From Lysobacterales bacterium (GTDB taxonomy: Bacteria > Pseudomonadota > Gammaproteobacteria > Xanthomonadales > BPKI01), in the NCBI GenBank assembly GCA_026005055.1, contig BPKI01000001.1, forward strand, positions 1,178,001-1,242,000: a DNA stretch of 64,000 nt. The letters are read 5' to 3'. Shown here one piece after another: positions 10,781-21,550 of the stretch. The position numbers and the translations under genes are program-made. The notes beneath the pieces were generated by a model. It made no database searches and was not told where the DNA came from. It was given only the letters and a program-made list of their open reading frames with translations. The number at the start of each line of letters is the position of its first letter. The stretch's first letter is position 1.

Positions 10781-12162
10781 TTCTGGCAGGCGGTAGCGGC
10801 ACGCGGCTTTGGCCGCTCTCTCGCCGCCTCGACCCGAAGCCTTTCCTGATCTTGCCGGACGGCCAGCCGCTCATCGCCAATGCTTTGCGGCGGGCGCGCG
10901 CGCTTTCCGAGCAGGCGCTCGTGGTTTGCGGCAGCGAGCACGCGCATCGTATCGCCGACTTGGCGCCTAAAGGGCTCAGCTTGCGTTTTCTGCTCGAGCC
11001 GATGGGGCGCAACACCGCCCCGGCGGTGCTCGCAGCCGCCTTGCTCTTGAGCGAGCTTAGCGATGGCGAAGAGGAGCTTCTGATCTTGCCGGCGGATCAT
11101 TTCGTGAGCCCGCTCGAAGCCTTCCTCGCCGACGTGGAAAAGGCCAGCGAACTGGCCGCGGAGGGAGCGATCGTGGTTTTCGGCATCACCCCCGACCGGC
11201 CGGCGACGGGCTTTGGCTACATCGAGCTCGGGGCGTCCTGGCATCGGGGTCATCATCTCGCCGCTTTCGTGGAGAAGCCGGAGCGGGAGCGCGCCGAGCG
11301 GATGCTCGCGAGCGGTCGCTACCTCTGGAATGCCGGGATGTTCCAGGCGCGCATCGCCTCTCTCCTCGCCCAGGCCGAAGCCGTTGCCCCTGAGGTGCTG
11401 AGGCCCTGCCGCGAGGCGCTCGCCGAGCGGCGGCCGCACCTGCTCGGTTGGCAGCTGCCCGAGGCGCAATGGGGCGCGGTTCCGGAAATCGCTTTCGATT
11501 ACGCGGTCATGGAGCGCGGCGGGAAGCGGGCGGTGGTGCCGGCGAGCTTCCGCTGGAGCGACATCGGCGATTTCGCGGCCCTCGCCGCTCTCCTGCCGGC
11601 CGATGCCGAAGGCAATCGCTGCCAGGGTCGGGCCTATGCCATCGGGGCGCGGGATTGCACCGTCTTGGGCGGCGCGCGGCCGGTGGTGCTCATCGGTGCA
11701 GAGCGCATCACCGTGGCGGATACCGGTGATGCCGTGCTCGTCCTCGGCGCTGGGCAGGAGCAGCAGGTACGGGTGGCGGTCAGCGCCCTCAAGGCGGCCG
11801 GCGAAGAGGCGGCGGAAACCCCGCGCACCGTCCATCGGCCGTGGGGCAGCTATTCGGTCCTCGAAGATGCTCTGGACTGCAAGGTCAAGCGCTTGAGCGT
11901 GCGCCCGGGCGGCATCCTTTCGCTGCAACGCCATCGCTACCGCAGCGAGCATTGGACGGTGGTTCAGGGCGTCGCCAAGGTGCGAGTCGGAGAACGGGAG
12001 TTTGTGCTTCGTCGCAATGAGAGCATCGACATCCCTGCGGGCAGCCTGCACCGGCTCGAGAATCCGGGGCCGGAGCCTCTCGAGCTGATCGAGGTGCAAA
12101 CCGGCGATTACTTCGGCGAGGACGACATCGAGCGCTTCGAGGACGTTTACGGGCGTGTGTGA
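10765..12162 (+). CDS. manC: Mannose-1-phosphate guanylyltransferase/mannose-6-phosphate isomerase
   Basis: [30 protein letters not shown]; C-terminal cupin [26 protein letters not shown]. Confidence 0.94.
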   Translation: [465 protein letters not shown]

Positions 12163-12330
12163 TCGGCCGGCAGACCCGGGAAGCTCGGAGCGATTCGGGG
12201 GTTCCGTCGGCGATGGCGGGTCGGAGCGCGAGTCGAGCTCGCAGTTGCTCGATGGGTCGAAGCCGTGTCCGGACATGCCCCGGGCGCTGCGGCGGCCGGC
12301 GCGTCCGGGATGGACTCGTCCAGACCTTCC

Positions 12331-13131
12331 CTAGCGACCTCGCTCGAGGAGCAGGCGAGCCAACCACGCATCCCCTTTGGCCAGGAGTTCGACCGGGCTC
12401 ATCTCCCAGTTGGTGAGGGTCAAGGCTTCGCCGATCACCCAATCGCGCTGCGCATCGGAGAATCGAGCCCGATCGGCCGCGACCTGCTCGATCACCGCTC
12501 GGCTGGGCGCCGCCGAGGGCGCGGAACCGTCGTCGAGACCGCCACTGTGCCGCGCCCGATCGAGCTGCTCGCGAGCGTGGGAGATACGCAGCAGGGCGAG
12601 GCCCTGCGGATCCTCTCCGGTGAGCTCCGGGGCGAGATCGGCGATCGCCTGGTAGAGCGCCCCCAGGCGCTCTTCCCAGAAATGGCGCTCGGCGATCAGT
12701 CCGGACTTCGCGGTTTCGGCTTCCTCCAGCGCTTGCTCGAGCCGTGCGATGCGCTCGGCCTGCTCGGCCACGCGAGCGCGCTCGGCCTCGAGCTCGGCTT
12801 CCCGCTCCTTGAGTTCCTTCTCGAGCTGCCTGAGTCGCTTGTCGGGATCCTCGATGCCGCGCTGCTCGAGGATGGTCGAAACCTCTTCCTGGAGTTTGAA
12901 GAACGCCTCGGGGTGCGAGCGCCTGAGATTCTTCGCCGCCATCTGCCAGGCGATCGCGACCTGCGAGGGCGGAGCGTTGGACTGCGGCGCCTCGACTCCC
13001 TCGCGCGATGGCCGGCTCGCCCAGCTGATGGCCTCGTCGAGTTTGGCGATGAGCTCGGCCTTGTTGGGCGGATCCACGCCCGTCCGCAGGATCACGCGGA
13101 CGTCGAGCAGCAACTTCTTGAGCGCGATCAT
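12331..13131 (-). CDS. Hypothetical protein with long central coiled coil
   Basis: EKELKEREAELEAERARVAEQAERIARLEQALEEAETAK; start taken at MIALKKLLLDV. Confidence 0.65.
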   Translation of the reverse strand: MIALKKLLLDVRVILRTGVDPPNKAELIAKLDEAISWASRPSREGVEAPQSNAPPSQVAIAWQMAAKNLRRSHPEAFFKLQEEVSTILEQRGIEDPDKRLRQLEKELKEREAELEAERARVAEQAERIARLEQALEEAETAKSGLIAERHFWEERLGALYQAIADLAPELTGEDPQGLALLRISHAREQLDRARHSGGLDDGSAPSAAPSRAVIEQVAADRARFSDAQRDWVIGEALTLTNWEMSPVELLAKGDAWLARLLLERGR

Positions 13132-13212
13132 GTCGTCTAGTGTAGGGCGAAAGCGCGCGCGCGGAACCACTGGATTCGGCTCGAACCTCGACGGTCGCTA
13201 TACTCCCCGCAT

Positions 13213-14610
13213 TTGCCGGGAGGGGTCCCGATGTTCGCTTCGATGCGGGTACCGCACACGCTGGTCCTGCTCTTCCTCATCATGGCCATCGCCTGGGTCG
13301 CGACCCTCGCGCTCCCTCAGGGACGCTTCGCTCGCATGACGCCCGAGGGTGCCTCGCACGCGATGGTGGTGCCCGGTAGCTACGAGCGTCTCGAGGAGCG
13401 CGTGCGCCTCTCGCCGACGGTTCTGCTCACCTCCGTCCCCCGGGCGATGGCCGATGCCCGCGAGATCATCTTCTTCGTGCTGCTGGTCGGCGGGGCGATC
13501 GGGGTGCTGCGCGCCACCGGCGTGATCGATGCGGCTTTGGGAGCGCTCCTGCGTCGCCTCGAAAAACGACCCTTCTGGCTGATCGCCGGCGGGGTCACCG
13601 CCTTCGCCGCGGCCTCGAGCGCCATCGGGGTGGCCGAGGAGTACATCCCGCTGATGGTGATCTTGATGAGCCTGTGCGTCGCGATGCGGCTCGACACCGT
13701 GACCGCGGTCGCGATCGTGGTCGTGGGCTATGGGATCGGCTACGGGGTGGCGGCGCTCAACCCCTTCACCGTGCAGGTGGCGCAGAACGTCGCCGGGCTT
13801 CAGCCGGTCTCGGGCTGGGAGTTCCGCTTGGCCTTGTTTCTCCCTTTCGTCGCGATCGGCGTCCACCATGTGTGGTCTTACGCCCGGAGAGTGGCGCTCG
13901 ATCCTTCACGAAGCCTGCTCGCGGGCATCGAGGCCCGGATGCCCGATCCGCCGGCGCCGGTGCCGCTCGATGGGAGGCGCTGGCTGGTGCTGATCATCGC
14001 GCTCGCCGCTTTCGCTTTGATGGTCTGGGGGATCACGGCGAAAGGCTGGTATCTGGTCGAGCTTTCGGCGCTGTTCGTGGGTCTCGCGCTGATCGCAGGC
14101 CTCGCCGGGGGGCTCGGTGCCGACCGCACGGCGCGGCATTTCACCGAAGGCGCGGCGGAACTCGCCGGCACCGCTCTGCTCATCGGCTTCGCCCGGGCCA
14201 TCGCCCTGATCCTCGAAGAGGGGCAGGTGCTCGATACCATCGTCCATGGGCTCGCGCAGCCGCTCTCGGCATTGGGAAGTTACGGGGCGGCGGTGGGCAT
14301 GCTCCTGATCCAGACGGTGATCAACTTCTTCATTCCCTCCGGCAGCGGGCAGGCCTATGCGACCATGCCGATCATGGCCCCGCTCGCCGATGTGGTCGGG
14401 GTCGAGCGGCAGGTCGCGGTGCTCGCTTTTCAGTTCGGCGATGGCTTCGCGAACATGATCGTGCCGACCAACGTGGTCTTGATGAGCATCCTCGGCATCG
14501 CCGGTATCCCCTTCGATCGCTGGTTGCGCTTCGTGGCGCCGCTGATGCTCAAGCTCCTGATTGCTTCCGCGCTGGCGCTGATCGTGGCCATCGCGATCGG
14601 CTACCGCTGA
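13213..14610 (+). CDS. YfcC-type/C4-dicarboxylate-like membrane transporter
   Basis: MRVPHTLVLLFLIMAIAWVATLALPQGRF; about ten hydrophobic segments; NFFIPSGSGQAYATMPIMAPLADVVGV. Confidence 0.8.
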   Translation: MPGGVPMFASMRVPHTLVLLFLIMAIAWVATLALPQGRFARMTPEGASHAMVVPGSYERLEERVRLSPTVLLTSVPRAMADAREIIFFVLLVGGAIGVLRATGVIDAALGALLRRLEKRPFWLIAGGVTAFAAASSAIGVAEEYIPLMVILMSLCVAMRLDTVTAVAIVVVGYGIGYGVAALNPFTVQVAQNVAGLQPVSGWEFRLALFLPFVAIGVHHVWSYARRVALDPSRSLLAGIEARMPDPPAPVPLDGRRWLVLIIALAAFALMVWGITAKGWYLVELSALFVGLALIAGLAGGLGADRTARHFTEGAAELAGTALLIGFARAIALILEEGQVLDTIVHGLAQPLSALGSYGAAVGMLLIQTVINFFIPSGSGQAYATMPIMAPLADVVGVERQVAVLAFQFGDGFANMIVPTNVVLMSILGIAGIPFDRWLRFVAPLMLKLLIASALALIVAIAIGYR

Positions 14611-14843
14611 AGGTAAAAGGGTTTTCGGACGCGCGGGGAGGGCTCGCCGCGGTGAGGGGCGCCCGCAGGGAGCCTTTCCTTCGCTTCGCGCTCAGGCGGC
14701 GACCCTGTTCCTCGACACCCGCTCGTGGGGTGCTCGCGGGCCGTGCCACTCGAGGGGAGGTTCCGGCCAAGACGAGTGCCTCGAGACGGAGGGGATGGTG
14801 CGGCGGGCTATACTGCCCGGTGTCTTCCGGTCGGAGCCTCGCG

Positions 14844-16889
14844 ATGGCAAGAGCCTTGCTGTTGGTGCTCGCGGCGTGGGCGGTTCATGCCGCGGCCAAG
14901 CCTCTCGATGTGGAGATTTTGGTGCGCTTGGATCGGGTGAGCGAGCCCACGCTCTCGCCCGATGGTCGTCTCGTGGCCTACGCCCTGCGCGAGACCGACT
15001 TCGAGAACAACCGGGGAATCTCCTCGATCTGGCTCGTGCCTGCCGATGGCTCGCGCCCTGCTCGGCGCCTGACCGCCAAGGGTTCGAATGCCTCGCAACC
15101 CCGCTTTTCGCCGGACGGCAAAAGCCTTTATTTCCTGAGCAACCGCTCGGGCACTCAGCAGCTGTGGCGGCTTCCGCTCGATGGCGGAGAAGCGATTCAG
15201 CTCAGCGATTTTCCGCTCGATGTGGGGGTCTATGCGCTCTCGCCGAAAGGCGACGCCGTGGCCTTGTCTTTCGAGGTCTTCACCGCCTGCGACACCCTCG
15301 CTTGCAGCAAAGAGCGCCTCGATGCGCGCGCCAAGGAAAAAGCGAGCGGCGTGCTTTACGAGCAGCTTTTCGTCCGCCATTGGGACCGTTGGAAAGACGG
15401 GCGGCGCTCGCAGCTTTTCTTCGCCCGCATCGAGGGCGATCGCCTAAGCGAGCCGCGAAGGCTTTCGTCGGGCATCGAGGGCGACGTGCCGAGCAAGCCC
15501 TTCGGTGGCTCGGAAGAGATCGCCTTCGCGCCCGATGGCGAGAGCCTGGTGTTCGTCGCTCGGGTCGCCGGGCGCGAGGAAGCCTGGTCCACGAATCTCG
15601 ATCTTTGGCAGGTGAACCTGAGCGGAGAGCCAAAGCCCATCAACCTCACCGCCGACAATCCCGCCACCGACACCGCGCCGGTCTTCTCCCCCGATGGGCG
15701 TTACCTCGCCTGGACGGCGATGAGGCGGCCCGGCTACGAATCCGATCGCCTCGCGATCATGCTGCGCGATCTCAAGACGGGCCAAACGCGCGAGGTGGCG
15801 CCTGAATGGGATCGCTCCGCCCATGGTCTTGCTTTTTCGGGCGATGGTCGCCTGCTCTACACCTACAGCGAAGACCTCGGCCACCGGCGACTCTTCGCCA
15901 TCGAGGTCGGAAGCGGCAAGACTCGCGCAGTCAGCGGCGATGGCTCGGTGAGCGCTTTCGCCACCGCGGGCGCGAAGGTGGTCTTGACTCGCGATGATCT
16001 GGCAAGCCCTGCGCAGGTTTTCATCCTCGACCGACCGGACGGGCGCCCGCGCCGCCTCACCGATCACAATGCGGACAAACTGGCCGGTGTGCGATTCGGC
16101 GAGTACGAGCAATTCCGCTTCGAGGGCGCCGAGGGCCGCACGGTTTATGGCTGGGTGGTCAAGCCGGTGGACTTCGACCCCGCGCGCAAATACCCCATCG
16201 CCTTCCTCGTCCACGGCGGGCCGCAGGGCTCGATGGGCAATAGCTTTCACTACCGCTGGAATCCGCAGACCTATGCCGGCCAAGGCTTCGCGGCCGTGTT
16301 CATCGATTTCCATGGCTCCACCGGTTACGGCCAGGCCTTCACCGATGCGATCAACCGCGACTGGGGCGGCAAGCCGCTCGAAGACCTCAAGCGAGGGCTC
16401 GAGGCGGCGCTCGCGCGCTATCCCTTCCTCGATGGCGAGCGCGCCTGCGCCCTCGGCGCGAGCTACGGCGGCTACATGATCAACTGGATCGCGGGGGCCT
16501 GGCCCGATGGTTTTCGCTGCCTGGTCAATCACTGCGGAGTCTTCGATCTGCGCAGCATGTACTACTCGACCGAGGAACTGTGGTTCGTGGAGTGGGAGTT
16601 CGGTGCGCCGCAGTTCGCCGATCCCTCCGCCTTCGAGAAGCACAATCCGCTCAATCTCGTCTCGCGCTGGCAGACGCCGATGCTCGTGATTCACGGAGCG
16701 AACGACTTCCGGGTGCCGCTCGAGCAGGGCTTGGCCGCCTTCACCGCCCTTCAGCGCCGGGGTATCCCGAGCCAATTGCTCTATTTCCCTGACGAAAGCC
16801 ATTGGGTGCTCAAGCCGCACAACTCGATCCAATGGCACCGGACGGTGGAGGCCTGGCTCAAGCGCTGGACTCAGGACGCGGGTGAATGA
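14844..16889 (+). CDS. S9 family prolyl oligopeptidase-like serine peptidase with WD40-like propeller, signal peptide
   Basis: ERACALGASYGGYMINWIAG nucleophile region; LVHGGPQGSMGNSFHYRWNPQTYAGQGF; FSPDG repeats. Confidence 0.92.
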   Translation: MARALLLVLAAWAVHAAAKPLDVEILVRLDRVSEPTLSPDGRLVAYALRETDFENNRGISSIWLVPADGSRPARRLTAKGSNASQPRFSPDGKSLYFLSNRSGTQQLWRLPLDGGEAIQLSDFPLDVGVYALSPKGDAVALSFEVFTACDTLACSKERLDARAKEKASGVLYEQLFVRHWDRWKDGRRSQLFFARIEGDRLSEPRRLSSGIEGDVPSKPFGGSEEIAFAPDGESLVFVARVAGREEAWSTNLDLWQVNLSGEPKPINLTADNPATDTAPVFSPDGRYLAWTAMRRPGYESDRLAIMLRDLKTGQTREVAPEWDRSAHGLAFSGDGRLLYTYSEDLGHRRLFAIEVGSGKTRAVSGDGSVSAFATAGAKVVLTRDDLASPAQVFILDRPDGRPRRLTDHNADKLAGVRFGEYEQFRFEGAEGRTVYGWVVKPVDFDPARKYPIAFLVHGGPQGSMGNSFHYRWNPQTYAGQGFAAVFIDFHGSTGYGQAFTDAINRDWGGKPLEDLKRGLEAALARYPFLDGERACALGASYGGYMINWIAGAWPDGFRCLVNHCGVFDLRSMYYSTEELWFVEWEFGAPQFADPSAFEKHNPLNLVSRWQTPMLVIHGANDFRVPLEQGLAAFTALQRRGIPSQLLYFPDESHWVLKPHNSIQWHRTVEAWLKRWTQDAGE

Positions 16890-17650
16890 GCCAGATCCTC
16901 GATCTGCTCGCGCTCAAGCGCGGCTGCGCCACCTGTTCGCTCGGCGAGCTTTGCCTGCCGGCCACGGTCCAGAAAAGCGATCTCGAGCGGCTGGATCGGG
17001 TCGTCGCCGCCCGACGGCCCCTGCCGCGCGGGGCCTCGCTCTTTCGAGCCGGGGAGCCCTTGCGCGCGCTCTACGTCGCCCGCGAGGGCGCCTTCAAGAC
17101 CTACACCTACGACGAGCAGGGGAATCTCCAGATCCTCGGCTTTCATCTTCCCGGCGAGCTGATGGGCTTGGAGGCGCTCGCAGGCGATCGCCACCGCTGC
17201 TACGCCGAGGCCCTGCAGGCGAGTCGGGTATGCGAGATTCCGGTGGGGGAGCTCGAGCGCGTGGCGCGGGAGATTCCTGGGGTGCAGGCGCAGCTCATGC
17301 GCATTCTCGCGCGGGGTGCGGTGCGCGATCAGGAGCACGTGGAGATGATGGGCCGCCGTCAAGCGATCGCCCGCATCTCCGCCTTTCTCTCCTCGCTCGC
17401 TCGGCGCTATGGCGCCTTGGGGTTTTCGCCCCGGCGCATCCTGTTGCCGATGAGCCGCCACGACATCGCGAACTACCTCGGGCTCGTGATCGAGACCGTC
17501 AGCCGCGTTTTTGCGAGGCTACAAAGCGAGGGGGTCATCGCGGTGGACCGCCGGAGAGTGGAGATTCTCGATCCGCTGCGCCTCGAGGCCTTGTGCCATG
17601 AGAACGAGGCCTCGCCGCAGCAGGCGGCGGAGGGGCACCGAGTCGCTTGA
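16886..17650 (+). CDS. fnr: Crp/Fnr family regulator, FNR/ANR type with four cluster cysteines
   Basis: CATCSLGELC plus RHRCYAEAL, matching E. coli FNR spacing by eye; C-terminal HTH SRHDIANYLGLVIETVSRVFARLQ. Confidence 0.9.
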   Translation: MSQILDLLALKRGCATCSLGELCLPATVQKSDLERLDRVVAARRPLPRGASLFRAGEPLRALYVAREGAFKTYTYDEQGNLQILGFHLPGELMGLEALAGDRHRCYAEALQASRVCEIPVGELERVAREIPGVQAQLMRILARGAVRDQEHVEMMGRRQAIARISAFLSSLARRYGALGFSPRRILLPMSRHDIANYLGLVIETVSRVFARLQSEGVIAVDRRRVEILDPLRLEALCHENEASPQQAAEGHRVA

Positions 17651-17659
17651 GCCTCGACC

Positions 17660-18454
17660 TCAGCGCCTCCGGGCCAGCGACCAGGCGGCGATGCTGACCG
17701 CTAGCGCAGCGGTGAGCACGAGCAAGGTGGCGAGGGCGTTGATCTCGGGGCTCAAACCGAGCTTGAGCTTGGAGTAGATCGCCATCGGCAAGGTGGTGGC
17801 GCCCGGTCCGGCGGTGAAACTCGCGATCACCAGGTCATCGAGGGAGAGGGTGAAGGCGATGAGAAAGCCGGCGATCAGCGCCGGAGCGATGCTCGGCAGG
17901 GTGACGAGCAGGTAGGCGCGCAAGGGATCCGCGCCCAAGTCCATCGCCGCCTCTTCGAGCACGCGCTCGCGGCCTGCCAGGCGCGATTGCACGATCACCG
18001 TGACATAGGCGGCTGCAAGCAGCGTGTGGGCGAGGATGATCGTCATCATTCCCCGCCCGGCGGGCCAGCCGATCAGCCGCTCGAGGCTCACGAACAGGAT
18101 GAGGGCGCCGAATCCGAGCATGACTTCGGGCAGCACCAAGGGCGCGCTCGAGAGAAAAGCGAGCAGGGCGCGGCCGCGGAAGCGGGGAAAGCGCGCCAGG
18201 GCCGTGGCGGCGAGAGTGCCGATGATCACCGCGATCACCCCTGCGGCGAGCGCGATGAGCAGGCTACGGCCGAGCGCGGCAAGCAAGGCGGGATCACTGA
18301 ACAGCGCTTGATACCAACGCAACGAAAAGCCCTCGAAGCGGGTGAGCAGGCGCGATTCATTGAAGGAAAGGAGCACCACCCAAAGGATCGGGAGGTAGAG
18401 AAACAAGAGGCCGAGGATGAGCGCGGTCGCGGTGAAGGGCCTGATGCCTCTCAT
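17660..18454 (-). CDS. potI: Polyamine ABC transporter permease (PotI-like)
   Basis: ILWVVLLSFNESRLLTRFEGFSLRWYQALFSDPALLAALGRSL; gene order with potFGH. Confidence 0.88.
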   Translation of the reverse strand: MRGIRPFTATALILGLLFLYLPILWVVLLSFNESRLLTRFEGFSLRWYQALFSDPALLAALGRSLLIALAAGVIAVIIGTLAATALARFPRFRGRALLAFLSSAPLVLPEVMLGFGALILFVSLERLIGWPAGRGMMTIILAHTLLAAAYVTVIVQSRLAGRERVLEEAAMDLGADPLRAYLLVTLPSIAPALIAGFLIAFTLSLDDLVIASFTAGPGATTLPMAIYSKLKLGLSPEINALATLLVLTAALAVSIAAWSLARRR

Positions 18455-19350
18455 CCTCGTCCTCCCGGCGCCAAGCGCCCGAGCAGCCGGCTCAAGAACA
18501 GAAGCGGCAAGACCACCATCGCCAGAAGCATGAGGGTGATGGCTGCGGCGAGCGGCCAGTCGCGGGCCTGGAAGAACTCGTTCCACAGCAGCCTGCCGAG
18601 CATGAGGTTATCGGGGCCGCCCAGGAGGTCAGGGATCACGAATTCGCCGAGGGCGGGCACGAACACGAGCAGGAACGCTGCGGCGATCCCAGGCGCCGAG
18701 AGCGGCAGGGTGACCCGCAGAAAAGCGCTCATCGGGCGGGCGCCCAAGTCGGCGGCGGCATCGAGCAGGCGGGAATCGAGCGCCATGAGGTTGGCGGCAA
18801 GCGGCAGGATGGCGAAAGGCAGGTAGGAATAGACGATCCCGAGGTGGATGGCGAATTCACCGTAAAGCAGGGGCAGCGGCTGCTCGCTCAGACCGAGGGC
18901 GAGGAGCAGGGCGTTGATCGGGCCGTCGTGGCGCAAAAGACCGATCCATGCATACACCCTGACCAAGAAGCTCGTCCAGAAAGGCAGCACGGCGAGGGCG
19001 AGCAGCGGCAGGCGCAGCTTCTCCGGGGCGCGGGCGATGGCGAGGGCGAGGGGATAGCCGAGGAGCACGGCGAGGGAGGCGCTGGTCGCCGCGATGCGCA
19101 GAGAATCGAGCCAGGCGCGGGCGTAGATGCCCTCCTCGAGCACCAAGGCGTAGCTCTTGAGGCCGATGCCGCCATCTCCGGACCACCACGGGCGGAAAGG
19201 TGGGCTCAGCGCGGGGTCGCTCTCGGCGAGGCTGATCGCGCCGATCAGGCACAGGGGCAGAAGCAGCATCGCCGCGAAAAAGGCGAGCGGCAGGCCGGCG
19301 ACGGCAAGAGCGGCGCGTGTGCGCGGCTCAGTCGGGGAGGAGAAAGGCAT
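18451..19350 (-). CDS. potH: Polyamine ABC transporter permease (PotH-like)
   Basis: LPFWTSFLVRVYAWIGLLRHDGPINALL; VFVPALGEFVIPDLLGGPDNLMLGRLLWNEFF. Confidence 0.9.
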   Translation of the reverse strand: MPFSSPTEPRTRAALAVAGLPLAFFAAMLLLPLCLIGAISLAESDPALSPPFRPWWSGDGGIGLKSYALVLEEGIYARAWLDSLRIAATSASLAVLLGYPLALAIARAPEKLRLPLLALAVLPFWTSFLVRVYAWIGLLRHDGPINALLLALGLSEQPLPLLYGEFAIHLGIVYSYLPFAILPLAANLMALDSRLLDAAADLGARPMSAFLRVTLPLSAPGIAAAFLLVFVPALGEFVIPDLLGGPDNLMLGRLLWNEFFQARDWPLAAAITLMLLAMVVLPLLFLSRLLGRLAPGGRG

Positions 19351-20401
19351 CGGCGGGACCGAACTCGAGGCACACCTCGGCGCCGATCGGGGGATCCTCA
19401 TCGCCGCGGCGATCGCGGTGGACGTGCAGTGCAAGCAGCGAGAGCGCGCCTGCTTCGAGCCGGATGAGCGAGTTTTCGCCCCGGTATTCGATGCTTTCGA
19501 CGCGGGCGCGGAAGTGATTGGGAAGACGCGGCCCCGAAGGATCGGCCAGGCGCAGTTTTTCCGGACGGATGGCCAGCGTGCGCGCGCCGGGCAAAGGCTC
19601 GGCGATCTGAAAACAGGCACCCAAGGCGGGGCAATCGAAAAGCAGGCGGCCGCCATCGCTGCGGAAAGTGCCGGCGAGGACGTTCACCTGGCCGATAAAG
19701 CTCGCCACGAAGCGGTCGCGCGGTCGCTCGTAGAGCGCCTGCGGCCGATCCACCTGGAGGATGCGGCCTTTGTCCATCACCGCCACCCGGCTGGCGAGGC
19801 TCATCGCCTCTTCCTGGTCATGCGTGACGATGATGAAGGTGATTCCGACTTCGCGCTGAATGGCGGCGAGCTCGGTGCGCATGGCCTGGCGCAGCTTGCG
19901 ATCGAGCGCAGAGAGCGGCTCATCGAGCAGAACCAGGCGCGGGCGCGGGGCGAGGGCGCGGGCGAGCGCCACCCGCTGCTGCTGTCCGCCGGAAAGCTGA
20001 TGTGGCTTGCGCTGGGCAAGCTCCGTCAGATGAGTGAGGGCGAGCATTTCCTCGACCCGTGCCGCGATCGCAGGCGTGCGCCATCCTTGACGCCTCAGTC
20101 CGAAGGCGATGTTCTCCGCTACCGTCAGATGCGGAAACAGAGCGTAGTTCTGAAACATCATGTGCAGCGGTCGGCGGTAGGGCGGTTCGCGGGTGATGTC
20201 CCGCCCTTCGAGCAAAATCGCTCCGCCATCCGGTCGCTCGAGTCCCGCGATCAGGCGCAGCAAGGTGCTCTTGCCGCAGCCAGAGCCACCGAGCAGCGCG
20301 AAGAATTCTCCCGGCAGGATCTCGAGGTCCACCCCATCCACCGCCGCGGTCGCGCCGAAGCGCTTGCTCAGGCCGCGGAGAACGAGCAGGGCTTCGCTCA
20401 T
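19328..20401 (-). CDS. potG: Polyamine ABC transporter ATP-binding protein (PotG-like)
   Basis: Walker A GGSGCGKSTLLR; LSGGQQQRVALARALAPRPRLVLLDEPLSALD. Confidence 0.92.
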   Translation of the reverse strand: MSEALLVLRGLSKRFGATAAVDGVDLEILPGEFFALLGGSGCGKSTLLRLIAGLERPDGGAILLEGRDITREPPYRRPLHMMFQNYALFPHLTVAENIAFGLRRQGWRTPAIAARVEEMLALTHLTELAQRKPHQLSGGQQQRVALARALAPRPRLVLLDEPLSALDRKLRQAMRTELAAIQREVGITFIIVTHDQEEAMSLASRVAVMDKGRILQVDRPQALYERPRDRFVASFIGQVNVLAGTFRSDGGRLLFDCPALGACFQIAEPLPGARTLAIRPEKLRLADPSGPRLPNHFRARVESIEYRGENSLIRLEAGALSLLALHVHRDRRGDEDPPIGAEVCLEFGPADAFLLPD

Positions 20402-21495
20402 GAGCGGCTTGGCAGCGATCGTCCGGCTTTGATCGCGGTGAAAGCGCGCTGGCGCGCCCTTTCGCTTTCGGGCGCGAGGATGCGCGGATCGATCAGGCGC
20501 GCGCTCTCGGACGGATAAACCACCGGGTCGGCGCGGAGGGCCGGATCGAGCAGCGCTTTCGCGTCGCGGTTGCCGCTGGCGTAACCCACTTCGCGCGAGA
20601 TGGCCGCGATGACCTCCGGGCGCAGGAGGAAATCGATGAAGGCATGGGCGGCCTCGGGGTGGGGCGCGTCGCGGGGGATCGCAATCACATCGATCCAGCG
20701 CAAAGCGCCTTCCTGAGGCAGCAGAAAAACGATCTCATCACCCCTGCCCGCCTCGGCGGCGCGCCGCCGCGCTTGCAAGACATCGCCGGAATAGGCCATG
20801 GCTACGCACAAAGCGCCGCTCGCGAGGTCCTCGAGGTAGCGGCTCGAATGGAAGTAGCGGATGTGCGGACGGATGGCCGCATAGGCGGCGGCCACGGCGG
20901 CGATGGCCTCCTCGCTTTCCTCGTGCGGATCGCGACCGAGGTAAAGCAGGGCGGCGGCGAAGGCTTCTTGCTCCTCATCGAGCACCGAAATCCCGCAGTC
21001 CGAAAGCCGGGCTGCCTGGTTGGGATCGAAGAGCAACGCCCAGGAAGCCGGCGGATCCCCGCCGAGCCGCTCGCGCAGCAGGCGGAGATTCACCCCAAGC
21101 CCGGTGGTGCCCCAGAGATAGGGCACGAGATGGCGGTTGTCGGGATCGATGTCCTCGAGCGAGGCGAGGATCGCTTCGTCGAGATGCCGCCAATGGGGAA
21201 GCTCATCGCGCTCGAGCGCGCGATAGAGCCCGCCTTGGACGTGGCGAGCGGCATAGGGGCGGGCGGAGGGAAAGACGACGTCATAGCCCGAGCGGCCGGC
21301 GAGGAGCTTCGCCTCGAGCATCTCGTTGCCGTCGTAAAGGTCATAGACGACGCGAATGCCGGTCTCGCGCTCGAAATCGGCGAGGGTGGTCGAGCCGATG
21401 TAATCCGACCAGTTGTAGACGTGGACCACCCGTCCCTCCTGGCGGCTGCAGGCGGCGAGGATAAGCGCGAGCAGGAGGAGGACTTGCGGTCGCAT
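20398..21495 (-). CDS. potF: Polyamine ABC transporter substrate-binding protein (PotF-like), lipoprotein signal
   Basis: LLLALILAACSRQEGRVVHVYNWSDYIGSTTLADFERETGIRVVYDLYDGNE. Confidence 0.92.
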   Translation of the reverse strand: MRPQVLLLLALILAACSRQEGRVVHVYNWSDYIGSTTLADFERETGIRVVYDLYDGNEMLEAKLLAGRSGYDVVFPSARPYAARHVQGGLYRALERDELPHWRHLDEAILASLEDIDPDNRHLVPYLWGTTGLGVNLRLLRERLGGDPPASWALLFDPNQAARLSDCGISVLDEEQEAFAAALLYLGRDPHEESEEAIAAVAAAYAAIRPHIRYFHSSRYLEDLASGALCVAMAYSGDVLQARRRAAEAGRGDEIVFLLPQEGALRWIDVIAIPRDAPHPEAAHAFIDFLLRPEVIAAISREVGYASGNRDAKALLDPALRADPVVYPSESARLIDPRILAPESERARQRAFTAIKAGRSLPSRS

Positions 21496-21550
21496 CGGCG
21501 GAGGCGAGGAGCGATGGCGGCGAACATGGTCGGAAGCATGGCTCGGGCTG

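Noticed and set aside
6748-12162. ssb plus rfb/manC as a novel operon
   Set aside because: Standard dTDP-rhamnose and GDP-mannose genes; adjacency to ssb is probably incidental.
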